A stretch of 64,000 bases of DNA. Origin: Nemophila menziesii (Eukaryota; Streptophyta; Magnoliopsida; Boraginales; Hydrophyllaceae). The first letter of the stretch is position 1; the number at the start of each line of letters is the position of its first letter. Shown one piece after another: positions 52,206 to 63,320 of this stretch. Made by a program: the position numbers and the translations under genes. The stretch lies in contig JARWIR010000016.1 in assembly GCA_029959085.1 (NCBI GenBank), forward strand, positions 8,477,441 through 8,541,440. The letters run 5' to 3'. The notes beneath the pieces were generated by a model. The model worked only from the letters and a program-made list of their open reading frames with translations. It was not told the origin of the DNA and did no database searches.

Positions 52206-55200
52206 GGATTGAGCATCAAGAAGCAAAATATATGGCTACTTGATAGTGGATGCTCAAGACACATGACCGGAAATCCATCATTATTTACAAATTTATATAA
52301 AACAAAAGGTGATAGAGTTACTTTTGCCGATAACACTAAGAAACGCGTTTTGGGTAAAGGTAACATTGGTAATATGAACTCTTTACTTATCTCTAATGTG
52401 TTACTTGTTGAGGGTCTCTCATTTAACTTGCTTAGTATAAGTCAACTTTGTGATGTTGGTTTTAGTGTTAAATTTGAAGCATCTAGATGTGTTGTTTTCA
52501 AAAATGATGAGTTAGATACTATGTTTATTGCAAAAAGATCGGATAATGTTTTTGTTGTTGATCTTGAGAGTCTTATGTGTAAACATATTAAATGCTTATC
52601 CGTGGTAAATGATAGTTGGCTTTGGCATAGACGTTTAGGACATGCTAGCATGGATTTAATTTCAAAATTATCTAGAAAAAATCTTGTTGTTGGTTTGCCT
52701 ATTTACAAATTTGATAAAGATAAATTATGTGATGCATGTCAACTTGGTAAACAACATCGTTCATCTTTTAAATCCATTAATAAGGTCATCACCGTTAGGC
52801 CACTTCAATTATTGCATATGGACCTTTTTGGTCCCGTTGATGTCACTAGTCTAGGAGGATCTAGATATGTCTTTGTTGTTGTTGATGATTACACTAGATT
52901 CACATGGGTGATGTTCCTTGCTTTGAAAAGTGATGCCTTCAATGAATTTGCAAAACTTTGTAGAAAAGTGCAAAATGAGAAAGGCTACTCTATTACATGC
53001 ATTCGTAGTGATAATGGTAGTGAATATGTGAATTCTCCTTTTGTGCATTTTTGTGATGAATTTGGGATTGAGCATAATTTTTCGGCCCCTAGAACTCCCC
53101 AACAAAATGGGGTAGTGGAAAGGAAAAACCGAACTCTACAAGAAATGGCTAGAACAATGCTAAAAGAACATAGCTTGCCTACATACTTTTGGGGTGAAGC
53201 CGTTCATACGGCTTGTTATGTGTTAAATAGAGTTCTAATTAGACCCCTTATTAAGAAAACCCCTTATGAGCTTTGGAATGGTAGACCACCAACCATTGCT
53301 TATTTTCGTGTTTTTGGGTGCAAATGTTTTATCTTAAACACTAGGGACTATTTGGGAAAATTTGATGCTAAATCGGATGAAGGTATTTTTCTTGGTTATT
53401 CCACTAAGGGAAAAGCCTATCGCATTTTCAACAAACGTACTCGTACTATTGAGGAATCTATGCATGTTGACTTTGATGAGACTAATCCTTTTAATATCAA
53501 GAAAGTAGTAGATGTTGAATTACATGAAGATGCTCCACAAGATAAATCCTTAGAATCTCCTACTCAAGAAGTAAAGTCTCATGATGAATCTCCTAAGGAA
53601 AATGATCAAATGCCAAATGAAGCTAGTACGGATTTACCAAAGTGTTGGAAACATATCAAAGATCACCCAAGTGAATTAATTCTAGGTGATCCAAAAGAAG
53701 GTGTTACCACTCGCTCTCGTATTATTGCTCTATGTGCTCATCAAGCGTTCTTATCTCAAATTGAGCCCAAGAATATTAAAGAAGCATTGTTAGATGATCA
53801 TTGGATTAACGCTATGCATGAGGAATTAAATCAATTTGAGCGTAGTAAAGTTTGGACATTAATGGAGAAACCAATTGGCCCTACTATCATTGGCACTAAG
53901 TGGATATTTCGCAACAAGCTAGATGACACCGGTATAATCACTAGAAATAAAGCAAGGTTAGTTGCTCAAGGATACAATCAAGAAGAAGGCATTGATTTCG
54001 ATGAAACTTTTGCTCCCGTAGCTAGACTTGAATCTATTCGTATGCTACTTGCTTTTGCTTGTTATATGAATTTTAAACTTTACCAAATGGATGTCAAAAG
54101 TGCTTTTTTAAATGGTTTTATAGACGAGGAAGTTTTTGTTAAACAACCTCCGGGTTTTGAGGATCCAAAATTTCCAAATCATGTTTTTAAACTTTCAAAG
54201 GCTTTATATGGTTTAAAACAAGCACCTCGTGCTTGGTATGAACGATTAAGCAAATTTTTATTAGATGATGGTTTTAAAAGAGGAAAAAATGACTCTACTT
54301 TATTTATAAAAAGGTCTTCAAAAGATATCCTTCTTGTTCAAATTTATGTGGATGATATTATATTTGGTGCTACTAATGAAAATCTTTGTGAGAATTTTTC
54401 TAAAAGCATGCATAAGGAATTTGAGATGAGCATGATGGGAGAATTAAATTACTTCCTTGGACTTCAAATCAAGCAAATAAAGGATGGTATCTTTGTCAAT
54501 CAAGCCAAATACACAAAAGAATTGATCAAAAAATTTGGACTTGAAGATGCAAAGGAAATTGGAACTCCAATGAGCACATCCACAAAATTAGACAAAGATG
54601 AAGATGGTAAGGATGTTGATGAGAAACTATATCGAGGTATGATTGGTAGCTTACTTTATTTAACCGCTTCTAGACCCGATATTATGTTCCCCGTGTGTCT
54701 TTGTGCTAGATTTCAATCTTCTCCTAAAGAAACCCATCTTAGTGCCGTTAAGCGTATTTTTAGGTATTTGAAAGGAACCCTTAGTCTAGGACTTTGGTAC
54801 CCAAGATTTACCTCTTTTGAGCTAATAGGTTATTCGGATGCCGATTATGCCGGTTGTAGACTTGATAGGAAGAGTACTAGTGGTAGTTGCCAATTCTTAG
54901 GTCAATCCCTTGTTTCTTGGTCTAGTAGAAAACAAAATAGTGTTGCTTTATCCACGGCCGAAGCCGAATATGTTGCGGCCGGAAATTGTGTGACTCAAAT
55001 TCTTTGGATGAAACAAACCTTACTAGATTTTGGCCTAGAGTATGATCGTGTTCCCATTCGTTGTGATAACACTAGTGCTATCAATCTTACCAAAAATCCT
55101 ATTCAACACTCTAGAACGAAACACATAGAAATCCGCCATCATTTTATCCGTGATCACACTCAAAAAGGGGATATTGTACTTGAATTTGTCACCTCCGAAA

Positions 55201-55286
55201 ATCAATTAGCCGATATCTTTACTAAACCTCTACCCCAAGATCTTTTTGAGAAAATTCGTTGTGAAATTGGCATGCAAATTCTCTAA
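52206..55286 (+). CDS. Copia G pol: protease, integrase, RT, RNase H
   Basis: An open frame of 1026 codons from just after a TAG (52203-52205) to the stop at 55284-55286. There is no ATG at the start; it would be made as a Gag-Pol fusion. In order (residues from 52209): protease WLLDSGCSRHMTG (~9), GAG-pre-integrase LWHRRLGHASMDL (~138), integrase zinc CX2C (~175) and core with HMDLFGPV, CIRSDNGSEY and the Glu in QQNGVVERKNRTLQ, RT from ~530 with LVQIYVDDIIFGA (~707), and RNase H with GYSDADYAG and STAEAEYVAAGN (~915). All catalytic residues I can place are present. Enzymes act in the cytoplasmic particle and, for integrase, the nucleus. Blocked here only because gag is interrupted upstream. 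Confidence 0.93.
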   Translation, partial: GLSIKKQNIWLLDSGCSRHMTGNPSLFTNLYKTKGDRVTFADNTKKRVLGKGNIGNMNSLLISNVLLVEGLSFNLLSISQLCDVGFSVKFEASRCVVFKNDELDTMFIAKRSDNVFVVDLESLMCKHIKCLSVVNDSWLWHRRLGHASMDLISKLSRKNLVVGLPIYKFDKDKLCDACQLGKQHRSSFKSINKVITVRPLQLLHMDLFGPVDVTSLGGSRYVFVVVDDYTRFTWVMFLALKSDAFNEFAKLCRKVQNEKGYSITCIRSDNGSEYVNSPFVHFCDEFGIEHNFSAPRTPQQNGVVERKNRTLQEMARTMLKEHSLPTYFWGEAVHTACYVLNRVLIRPLIKKTPYELWNGRPPTIAYFRVFGCKCFILNTRDYLGKFDAKSDEGIFLGYSTKGKAYRIFNKRTRTIEESMHVDFDETNPFNIKKVVDVELHEDAPQDKSLESPTQEVKSHDESPKENDQMPNEASTDLPKCWKHIKDHPSELILGDPKEGVTTRSRIIALCAHQAFLSQIEPKNIKEALLDDHWINAMHEELNQFERSKVWTLMEKPIGPTIIGTKWIFRNKLDDTGIITRNKARLVAQGYNQEEGIDFDETFAPVARLESIRMLLAFACYMNFKLYQMDVKSAFLNGFIDEEVFVKQPPGFEDPKFPNHVFKLSKALYGLKQAPRAWYERLSKFLLDDGFKRGKNDSTLFIKRSSKDILLVQIYVDDIIFGATNENLCENFSKSMHKEFEMSMMGELNYFLGLQIKQIKDGIFVNQAKYTKELIKKFGLEDAKEIGTPMSTSTKLDKDEDGKDVDEKLYRGMIGSLLYLTASRPDIMFPVCLCARFQSSPKETHLSAVKRIFRYLKGTLSLGLWYPRFTSFELIGYSDADYAGCRLDRKSTSGSCQFLGQSLVSWSSRKQNSVALSTAEAEYVAAGNCVTQILWMKQTLLDFGLEYDRVPIRCDNTSAINLTKNPIQHSRTKHIEIRHHFIRDHTQKGDIVLEFVTSENQLADIFTKPLPQDLFEKIRCEIGMQIL

Positions 55287-55646
55287 CCTTCCTTTCATGC
55301 CATTAGTGTTTAGTACTTTTTGTGTATATAATCTTGTTGCTAATATTTTCTTGATGTTATAGGGTCCTTGAAGCTTCTGATTGTTATCCATTTATTCCTT
55401 AGTCCTCGTTTTTTACTCAAAATGTGTTTTTTGACCCCTTAAAGAATTTTCAAAAATCATATCATTAGTTCTTTTTGTTGTTGACAAAGGGGGAGAAATT
55501 TTAGTTAAACTTTTTCAAATGCACTTTGTGAGGGGGAGTTTTTATAAAAACTCTAGTGATTAGGTTGAGGGGGAGTTTTTGATCAAAACTTAATCTTAGA
55601 CATCTTCAAAAGTTTATGATTTGTCAAACATCAAAAAGGGGGAGAT
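55287..55646 (+). other. Copia G 3' non-coding region with repeated polypurine tracts
   Basis: GGGGGAG occurs four times: near 55488 (AAAGGGGGAGAAA), 55532 (GAGGGGGAGTTTTT), 55570 (GAGGGGGAGTTTTT) and 55637-55643. The last, AAAAAGGGGGAGAT, touches the 3' LTR and is the functional primer. No ORF. Confidence 0.8.
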
Positions 55647-56808
55647 TGTTAGTCTCACCTTGTTTTTATTCCCGTTTTAATATTCGACAAATCATCATTT
55701 AAACTAAAATTCATTTTGATATCACTTTAGATGTTTTCCAAAACCCCTCATTAGATTAGTTGTGTTTACATCCTTGTATTTAGCTTGATATTCAAAAGAG
55801 CAGCTCCGCGGTACACCGAACGAATCACGCGGTACACCGCAGAGTCACGGACCAGAAGCGCGGTGCACAGGATAGCCCGTCAGTATGCTCATAAAATTGC
55901 ACGGTACACCGGACCTAGGCGCGGTACACCGGACCAAGGCACGGACCAGGGTTGCGGTGCATAGGATAGTCCGACCAGTAAGCTCGAAGTTAAGACAAAC
56001 AGCTCCGCGGTGCACCGGACCATATCCGCGGTACACCGCACAAGAGGGTTTTCTGCACTATTACAAGAGGACAAAGCTTATATCCGTTGGAGATAAAATA
56101 GATCCGTTAGATAGAAGCCTTATGACCGTTGGACCATATTTTCAGCTATAAAATGGAGTTCATTCAAGACACAACTCAAGCCTTCCATCTACCAATCTTA
56201 AGAGCATTTAATTCTATCATTCAAGGAGGTTTCAAAGGAGCATTCAAGTCATATTTATTGTGAAGCTAATTAGTTCTTATCTACTCATTTAGGAGTTTAG
56301 TTACAAAGCTTTTATAAGCACCCCTAAACACTTTTCCCTTTCCTCTTAGTTCTTGTAATAGATTAAGAGAGTAGTGTGAGCATAGGTTTATGCTTGGTTC
56401 CTTGTGTTGGTGATAACACAAGTGTATTTCCTTCAAAGGGTTTTTGAAGTGGTTGTAAGGGTTTGTATCTCACCCGGTTAAGAGTTACGAAGATTAGTTG
56501 AGAATCTTGCAAATCCTAAGGAGGCTTCCTTAGGTAGTGGATGTAGGGAAACCGAACCACTATACATCGTTGTGTATCGTATTCTATCTCTACACTCTTT
56601 ATATTTCCGCACTCTATATGCTTGATAAAATGCCTACTTGAATAGTTTGATAATATTGTCTATTAGGATTATCTAGTTTTATACTATTTAGTTTGCTAAT
56701 ACAATAGGATTCAAATTAGCTTTTAATTTTATTTACTTGAAATAAAATTAGCCGATTAATTTCTATTGTCCTATTCAACCCCCCTTCTAGGACGCATATA
56801 GTATATCA
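55647..56808 (+). repeat. Copia G 3' LTR
   Basis: 1162 bp, followed by TSD CTCTA; LINE F sequence resumes at 56814. Confidence 0.97.
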
Positions 56809-56813
56809 CTCTA

Positions 56814-58423
56814 TATCATGGGACTTTATTTATGAAGTTTTAAAGGGATTAAAGTTTCCGGAAAAAATAGTAAATTGGATTATGGCGTGTGTTTCATCTC
56901 CGTTTTACTCTTTCGCTATAAATGGAGAAGTGCATGGGTTTTTTAAAGGCGAAAAAGGCTTAAGACAAGGTGATCCTATGTCTCCTTATTTATTTATTCT
57001 TTGTCTTGAATATTTCTCTAGGCTTTTAAAAAAAAATACTTGTATTGGATTTAATTATCATCCCAAATGTGAGAAGGAAAAAATAACACATTTAGCTTTT
57101 GCGGACGATTTAATGTTACTTTCTAAAGGTGATAAAGGTTCGATTAAGATTCTTATGGATAGCTTAAATGAGTTTGGAGATGCTTCGGGGCTTCGTTTAA
57201 ATGTTGAAAAACCAAATATTTATTACATAGGTATCTCAAATGATGATATGATTAATGGGATAATACCTACGAATTTTGAGGAAGGGATTATGCCTTTTCG
57301 TTATTTAGGGGTCCCGCTAGGATCTTCCGTATTATTATCGAGAGACTATAAATCTCTTTTTGATAAATTGGAAGGTTATGTTAGGTTTTGGAGAGCCTCT
57401 TCACTCTCATTTGCGGGTAGATTGGAATTGACTAGATCGGTTTTGCAAGGGGTGATATGCTTTTGGTTTACGATTTCCCGGTTCCGGTTGGTGTTAAAGA
57501 GAGAATTATTAGTATTTGCCGTAATTTTTATTGGGATAATAAGCCACCCAAAGTTAGTTGGAAAAATATTTGTATGCCTAAAAATGAAGGGGGACTTGGA
57601 TTAAAAGATTTTGAAGCATGGAATAAAGCTTTACTTCTAAAGATGATTTGTGGAAAATAAAGAATCACTTTGGATTAGGTGGATTCACGGTGAGTATTTT
57701 AATAGTAGTGGTTTTTGGGAATGGATTCCTAAAACAAATAATTCCCCACTTTTGAAAAATATTTGGGAGTTAAAAGAAATTATACGTGGGTCCCTAGGCG
57801 AAGAAGGAAGAAAAGAAATATTAGCTTTATGGTTTGCTTCCGTTAAGTCGCCCCGATCAACATATGAGGTAAATACAATAGAGTTTTATGATGTATATAA
57901 ATTCCTTTATGATTTATTTCGTCGTAAATATTTTATTGAACCTTGGGCAAATATTGTGTGGGATCCGAGTGTATTTCCGAAACATGCAATCATAGTATGG
58001 ATTGCATTAAAAGAAAGACTTAAAACTAAGAATAGGATTACTTACATGGAACTTGATCCACTTTGTGATTTGTGTAAGGAAGATTTTGAATCGAATAGGC
58101 ATTTATTTTTTGAATGCTCTTTTGTTAAGGCTATATGGGATGATATTAAAATGTGGCTTGGACTAGACAAGGAAATGAACACTATGCTAAGCGCTTTGAA
58201 ATGGCTTAAAAAATTAAAAGCTAGAGAGAATTGGAGAAGAAAGGCTTGGAAAGTGGGTTTTGGAGCTACCGTGTATTGTATTTGGACGGCGAGAAATCAC
58301 CTAGCCATGAGAGGTGCTTCCAAGATTAGAGAAATAGTAACCAAGGAAATTAAATGGTGTGTTTATTCAATCTTATTTTCCTTGTTCCCTCGGCATTCTT
58401 TTTTGGATGTGAGTGGAAGCTAG
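56814..58423 (+). pseudogene. LINE F ORF2, 3' part: RT and zf-RVT
   Basis: Continues the frame broken at 47413. RT motifs: GLRQGDPMSPYLFILCLEYF (~56963) and the catalytic LAFADDLMLLSKGD (~57094), then FRYLGVPLGS. Frameshifts near 57480 and 57650 divide the remainder into three pieces. The last (57650-58423) has the zf-RVT domain (DPLCDLCKEDFESNRHLFFE, CSFVKAIWD) and ends WTARNHLAMRG-like, without an RNase H domain. Dead copy. Confidence 0.9.
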
Positions 58424-58577
58424 CTTGTATTAGTATAGTATGAGGTAGTTGTTTTTTTATATTCCTTGTTGCTACCTTAAGCTTTCCAGCCTAGGTAGGT
58501 AACATCCATATATCTATGTATAGTGTACAGTTTTGATATTTTAATACAACCGTTTACCCGACCCAAAAAAAAAAAAA
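58424..58577 (+). other. LINE F 3' UTR and poly(A) tail
   Basis: About 140 bases of AT-rich UTR, then ACCCGACCC and an A-run from 58565, which marks reverse transcription from a polyadenylated RNA. The TSD starts within the end of the A-run. Confidence 0.85.
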
Positions 58578-58680
58578 AACAACCTCCGGCCTTCCCTCTC
58601 CACCACCTCCACTACCACAACCGCACAACCCCTCCGTGAACAGGTAACTACCACACAACTTCCTCCCTTCTCTCACCAAC

Positions 58681-58945
58681 GCTCAAGCTCATAAGAAAAC
58701 TGCTCGGAAAATTTACCGGCGGCAATGCTCCAAGGAAGCAATTGGCAACCAAGGAGACGAGGAAATCAGCTCTAGCGACCGGAGGAGTGAAGAAGCCTCA
58801 CGATTCTGAAACAGTGGCGCTAAGGGAAATTAGGAAATACCAAAAGTCGATTGAGCTTTTGATCCCAAAAGCTTCCGTTTCAGAGGCGTGTTTGCGAGAT
58901 TGCACTGGATATTAAGACCGGTTGGAGGTTTCAAAGCTCCACCTC
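58681..58945 (+). pseudogene. Histone H3 pseudogene fragment
   Basis: Broken frames match canonical histone H3 from near the N-terminus to about residue 86: KKTARK, then [42 protein letters not shown], and in another frame KLPFQRRV then DIKTG and RFQSS. An A insertion near 58710, loss of the RFRPG stretch after KKPH and a frameshift after ELLI break it. The rest of the histone fold (helices alpha 2 and alpha 3) is absent. LINE F inserted about 100 bases upstream. No poly(A) near it, so a retrocopy origin cannot be shown. Confidence 0.85.
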
Positions 58946-61900
58946 ATACCACGCCGGAAAAACGCACCACCACCACCACCCTTGTTTTGCCCTTCCTCCG
59001 TGATGACCAAGCCCATTCAGTGCAGCCCGATCTGTCGATGCCTTATCCAAAATCTAGAGTGCCTAAAAGTTTGCTGTGATTGCACATTTCGTAATTTGAG
59101 CTTGTGGATTAGCAGATATAAAACTTGTGATAAAGTGAAAATGTTTATTAAGTTCATATTGTAAATTACTAAAATCGTTTTATGGGATTTTTCAAAATTT
59201 CAAGAAGATAGTTATTTTTACCCCTGTAGTATTGTAGTTGATTATGTTGTAAATTTCACTATTAGCCCTTGTGATATCTGAAATAGGCTACGAAATACAC
59301 TTTATTTGTTTTTTGTTTTTTTGGTTTTTTTTGTAAGTATTGAAAACTGATGTTGCAAAAATGCCCCTAAGATTTTAATTGAAATACTCTTGTTATTGTA
59401 TACCTTTATGTTTAGGTTATTGGAATTCAAACACTTGTAAATTGGAATGTCACAGTGAGCAATAAATATATACCCAACCAAAACTGAGGGATATTTTTGC
59501 AAAAACTCTCAGGACCACGTGTTATAATTTTCCACTTCAGATTACTCAGGGACTAATGATGTAAATACTTTTCAAGCCTTTCTTATTCATTCTCAGGGTA
59601 ACTTATGCAAATTATATCCTTGTTATGTCTTTTGCAGGGTATAAATGGAGCATTTCCATTTGTTACAAGTGAAGAAGCTGATTTATATCCTAAAGAAGAG
59701 CATGCTGTTGATATTATTTGTGAAGTACTCTATTAAGACTTTTGTATTACATTTGATCATTCCACTTTGTTTTTATTGCTTAGTTGTTCTTTAGAAAAGA
59801 TAGGTTAGTTGTTACTCTAAAGAGATATAGCTTACACTTGTATAATAGGTGCATGATCATTTTATTTAATATTTACTTGTTTCTATCTTATCTTAATGTG
59901 TAGTGTTTGATTTAATGTTACTTGTGTTTCTTATTTTAGATAAAGTTATATTTTCCATTAGCAAATATTAGTTTTTGTAATTGACCATTTGGTAAATGAT
60001 TTTCCTACATTTTCACTTGATTTTAGCAGATTAAAGAAAGGTTTTAGGCATGTCATAGTTCATTCTCCCTCTTTTTTGGAAAACCGTAGGGAGGGTTGAC
60101 CTTTTGTCAAACCAAAGGGTAATAACTGGTATAAACATCTAACTAATTTTTAACTTTAGAGGACATTAGAAGGAGCAATCATAGTTGGTCTATTATTCAT
60201 TATTTTACTGTCTCAAGTAGTAGCTGGTTCAGGAAGCTATTCAATGTATTTTCGAGATCTTTTGGGGTTTATAATTTGTGGTTCAAAGTTTATTTTAAGT
60301 TATGCAAAATTTATGAAATAGTCCCTGAACTATAACTTATTTAGTGGGTTGGTTTGATACGTACATGATGATTGTAATGCGTAACTTTGCAACAACTAAA
60401 AATGCAGTAGATGTTGATGTTGCCAATTATGAGTGATACAGTGAAAGCTTTAAGATTCGAATGATTGAAGTTTTTATCAAGGAAAATTTTAAACTTCAAT
60501 TTTTTAATGGTCAAATATAATTCTTCTTGGATTCATGTGTGAATTTCAATTTTCAATGCCATTAATTGATATATGTAAACTGGGATATGCTTATTCAAGA
60601 GAGCAGATGCATATAGTAGAGAAGATAGCTTCTGAGTTTTGTTTTTGCATCTCCAAAAAGGAACTCTGGCTGGGATAATTAATTAACTGAGATTATTTTG
60701 ATATAATTGTTATTGACGGTAAGACTATAGTATTTTAAATAAATTGATCCTATTGACAGAAAAAAAAAAAAAACCCTGTCTGGGCTCATACATATATCAT
60801 TTGAAGGTAATGGTTGTGATCTATTTATTTTTGTTTTTTTGTAAACATTTCCATTTAAAACATCGATGAAATCTTATATCATTCATTCATTTTCTACTTT
60901 ACATTTCAGAGGAACTATGTGAAATGGAAAACACATCTTTTCCTTCAGTTTTTTATATGCCTAGTTGACAACTAGCCAATTTCGATGATACTCAATAGTC
61001 TCATAGGTCAAGATATCGTATGCATAAATCAACTGGGTCTCGATCTTGCTACTCACAATCTAATGGATCTGTTTCTATCTATGAGGGTCACGGTAACTAA
61101 CTTTTTACCCACCATTTATCTTCATCCTTTATAATTCTCCAAATGTTAACCGAGCTTCAAAAGCTACCCGAAAAAGGTCCTTTCAATGTGCCAAAAACAA
61201 ACTTTGAGGATCATTTGGGTAACTTTTGAAGTTCACCTGTGACCTGTTCATGTCCAATACAGTAATTGACCTATAGGCGGGGGACCATGTGGGAAATTAT
61301 TCCTGAAAATTATAACGGCGCTGGATATTTCACCTTACAGAAAATTGACCTTAAACACTTACATTATCATGAATAAACTTATTGGTGTTCATTGGTTTGT
61401 TTATAGGTCGAATCTCTCCCAAACTCGAACAACTAGTTGAGGTAGCTTAAAGACTTTTTGATTGACTTTAAGGCTAATCCCGAAACTTGAGGGTCTCTAA
61501 TTGATCCCGAACCCTTACCAACACATTTGTGAAGCTGATATCAAGAGTTGGAGTCTCTAATTGATACCATTTTTTGAGTAATGCTGATATTTCATTACAA
61601 ATGCAAAACTATAATTATGGATTTCTTTTATTCCTTTCTGTCTTCACAATGAGACGGTTACCGTAAAAACGTCACGCTTGGCATTCATGGCAGTAAAAAT
61701 TTCCCGCCACAAGATTTTTAGTGGCGGCCAACATTGGTGGTTTGGTCATGTCCACAATTTTTTTTTTTTTTTGTGGCAGTAAAGACTACCACCAAAAGCC
61801 AAAAGAAATGCTACAAAAAATAAAAATCACAAGTTAGGATTCATACCCAAGCATCTCAAGTTATTAAGAGATTTAGATTATAATCAAAATAAAACAACAA

Positions 61901-63320
61901 CGTTTCAATAAGACATAATTAAAAGCAAAACCGAAAAGAGGAAAAAATCACACTAATTTATGGAAGAAAAGTGTATGTTTTGTACGTGGGTGGTCAGACC
62001 CTCTTACGCGCACCAAGACTAATCCCACGAAAATATACAAACCTCCTTATGCATATCCTTATGCAAACCTCCTTTAAGTGTTGTTCTTACGTGTAGCTCT
62101 TGCTCTTTACTCCCAAGCGTTAATATGATAAGTGGTTGGGTTTTTCTAATTAAAACATGCATTTGTAGGTTTAGAAAATGTTTTTAGCTGAATTGGACCA
62201 ACTTATGAGTCAAAAGGTGACCCGATCAATTTTTTTATTTTTTAAATATGGATAATTTTGGGTTTTGCCAGTAAAACGTCCATGATCTACACTCAAAGGG
62301 ATGTCTTGAGATCGGATTTCATGATCAAAGAAATCACCAATTATGAGTAATGGTTTTCGAAAGCTGATGGAAACATACTGCCGGTAATCCATGTTGAGTT
62401 TCAAATGAACTGTTTGCCTTTTTTTACTTCATTTGGGGTTCTTCTAAATTTTACACTTGTTGGCTTTATCTTGGGCTCTAATATCATCCGTGTACCTAGG
62501 AGATTCACACTTAACACACTAATTACCTAAAAATGCTCTAAACATATATGTAATAATAACCCAGTAATTCAAAACATGTCAAATAGAAGGAATAAATCTC
62601 ACATTTAAGCACGAAAACCATATCAAATGTTATCCTAAGAATACATTATTCTATCACAAAAGACAAGACATTACATGTGTAGCCTTGTTTGTTCTTTCTC
62701 GTAGATTTGGTCTATCAACTCACGTGTAGCCTTGTTTCTTATTTATATAAGATTCAATTGACTAAAGAAATTTGATGTATTTCAACCTTTTTAGTTATAA
62801 ACCTTTTTCCCATAACTCAAAAACAACCTTTTCATCTTGTTTTTCCTTATGATTTATAGAAATTTTTCAAAATCTTTAATTCTAAAATTCTTCATTTTTC
62901 TAAGTTTATTTGAAAACTTCTTTAAGTAATGAATTTTTTTCAATATAAACTATTCAAAAAAATCTTTATTTTTAGATGCATATTATATTTTCCCTTGGTT
63001 TATTGTTTAATTTTTCTTTATTTTTAGTAATATGAAAAAAAAATCTTGTTTTTATTTTAAAAACCAGATAGAAGTAACTTAAATTGTTAATTTTTAATCA
63101 CTGGTTGTAATATCCCATCACAAGATTTCGACTAAAAAAATATCGCATCACGAGACGTGTATTTACACAAATATATTTGTTACTTTTTAGGTTTAAACTG
63201 TTATATTTTGCATAAAACAAAGATATATAGAAAACTAAATAAGTTGGTTTGTTATTTATAAGGTCGTTATTTTTATTTTATTTTTGGTCATGGGTATTGC
63301 AAAGACTACTATGAACAACT
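58946..63320 (+). other. AT-rich unassigned DNA
   Basis: About 4.4 kb with no gene, LTR or TIR pair that I can support. Notable bits: a CACCACCACCACC run near 58967, two A-runs (60760-60775, and T-run 61760-61773), a GTGGCAGTAAA/TTTACTGCCAC-like inverted pattern near 61690-61790 that may be a MITE-like relic, and T-rich low-complexity DNA at 62870-63060. Open frames are all short and of background kind. Confidence 0.5.
59639..59724 (+). other. Possible orphan exon
   Basis: A pyrimidine-rich tract ending TTTTGCAG precedes an open stretch reading GINGAFPFVTSEEADLYPKE then EHAVDIICE, which ends at a GTACTC that could be a donor. The peptide looks protein-like (balanced composition) in a region of low-complexity DNA. 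I do not recognise the family. Confidence 0.25.

Larger units (their letters stand above)
47414..56808 (+). mobile_element. Young Ty1/copia element G with open pol
   Basis: Two 1162-bp LTRs (47414-48575 and 55647-56808) differ at only about three positions (47420, 47505 and 47588 against 55653, 55738 and 55821), about 0.26%. TSD is CTCTA on both sides (47409-47413 and 56809-56813). Gag, pol, primer binding site and polypurine tract are present. The gag is interrupted by a solo LTR (50143-51904). The WLLDSGCSRHMTG protease, two zinc knuckles and repeated GGGGGAG tracts resemble SIRE/Maximus-like copia elements, an assignment I make from memory of motifs. The youngest full element here. Confidence 0.95.
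43482..58577 (+). mobile_element. L1-type LINE F, nearly full length, split by copia G
   Basis: A 16-bp TSD AACAACCTCCGGCCTT flanks it (43466-43481 and 58578-58593), and a poly(A) tail lies at about 58565-58579. ORF1 (DUF4283, zinc knuckle) and ORF2 (endonuclease, RT, zf-RVT) lie in order. Without copia G and one TSD copy it is about 5.7 kb, normal for plant L1. Each ORF has frameshifts, so it is dead. Target was the 5' side of a histone H3 relic. Confidence 0.93.

Noticed and set aside
62870..63060. Possible matrix attachment region or promoter in T-rich DNA
   Set aside because: Low complexity only; nothing specific to support a function.
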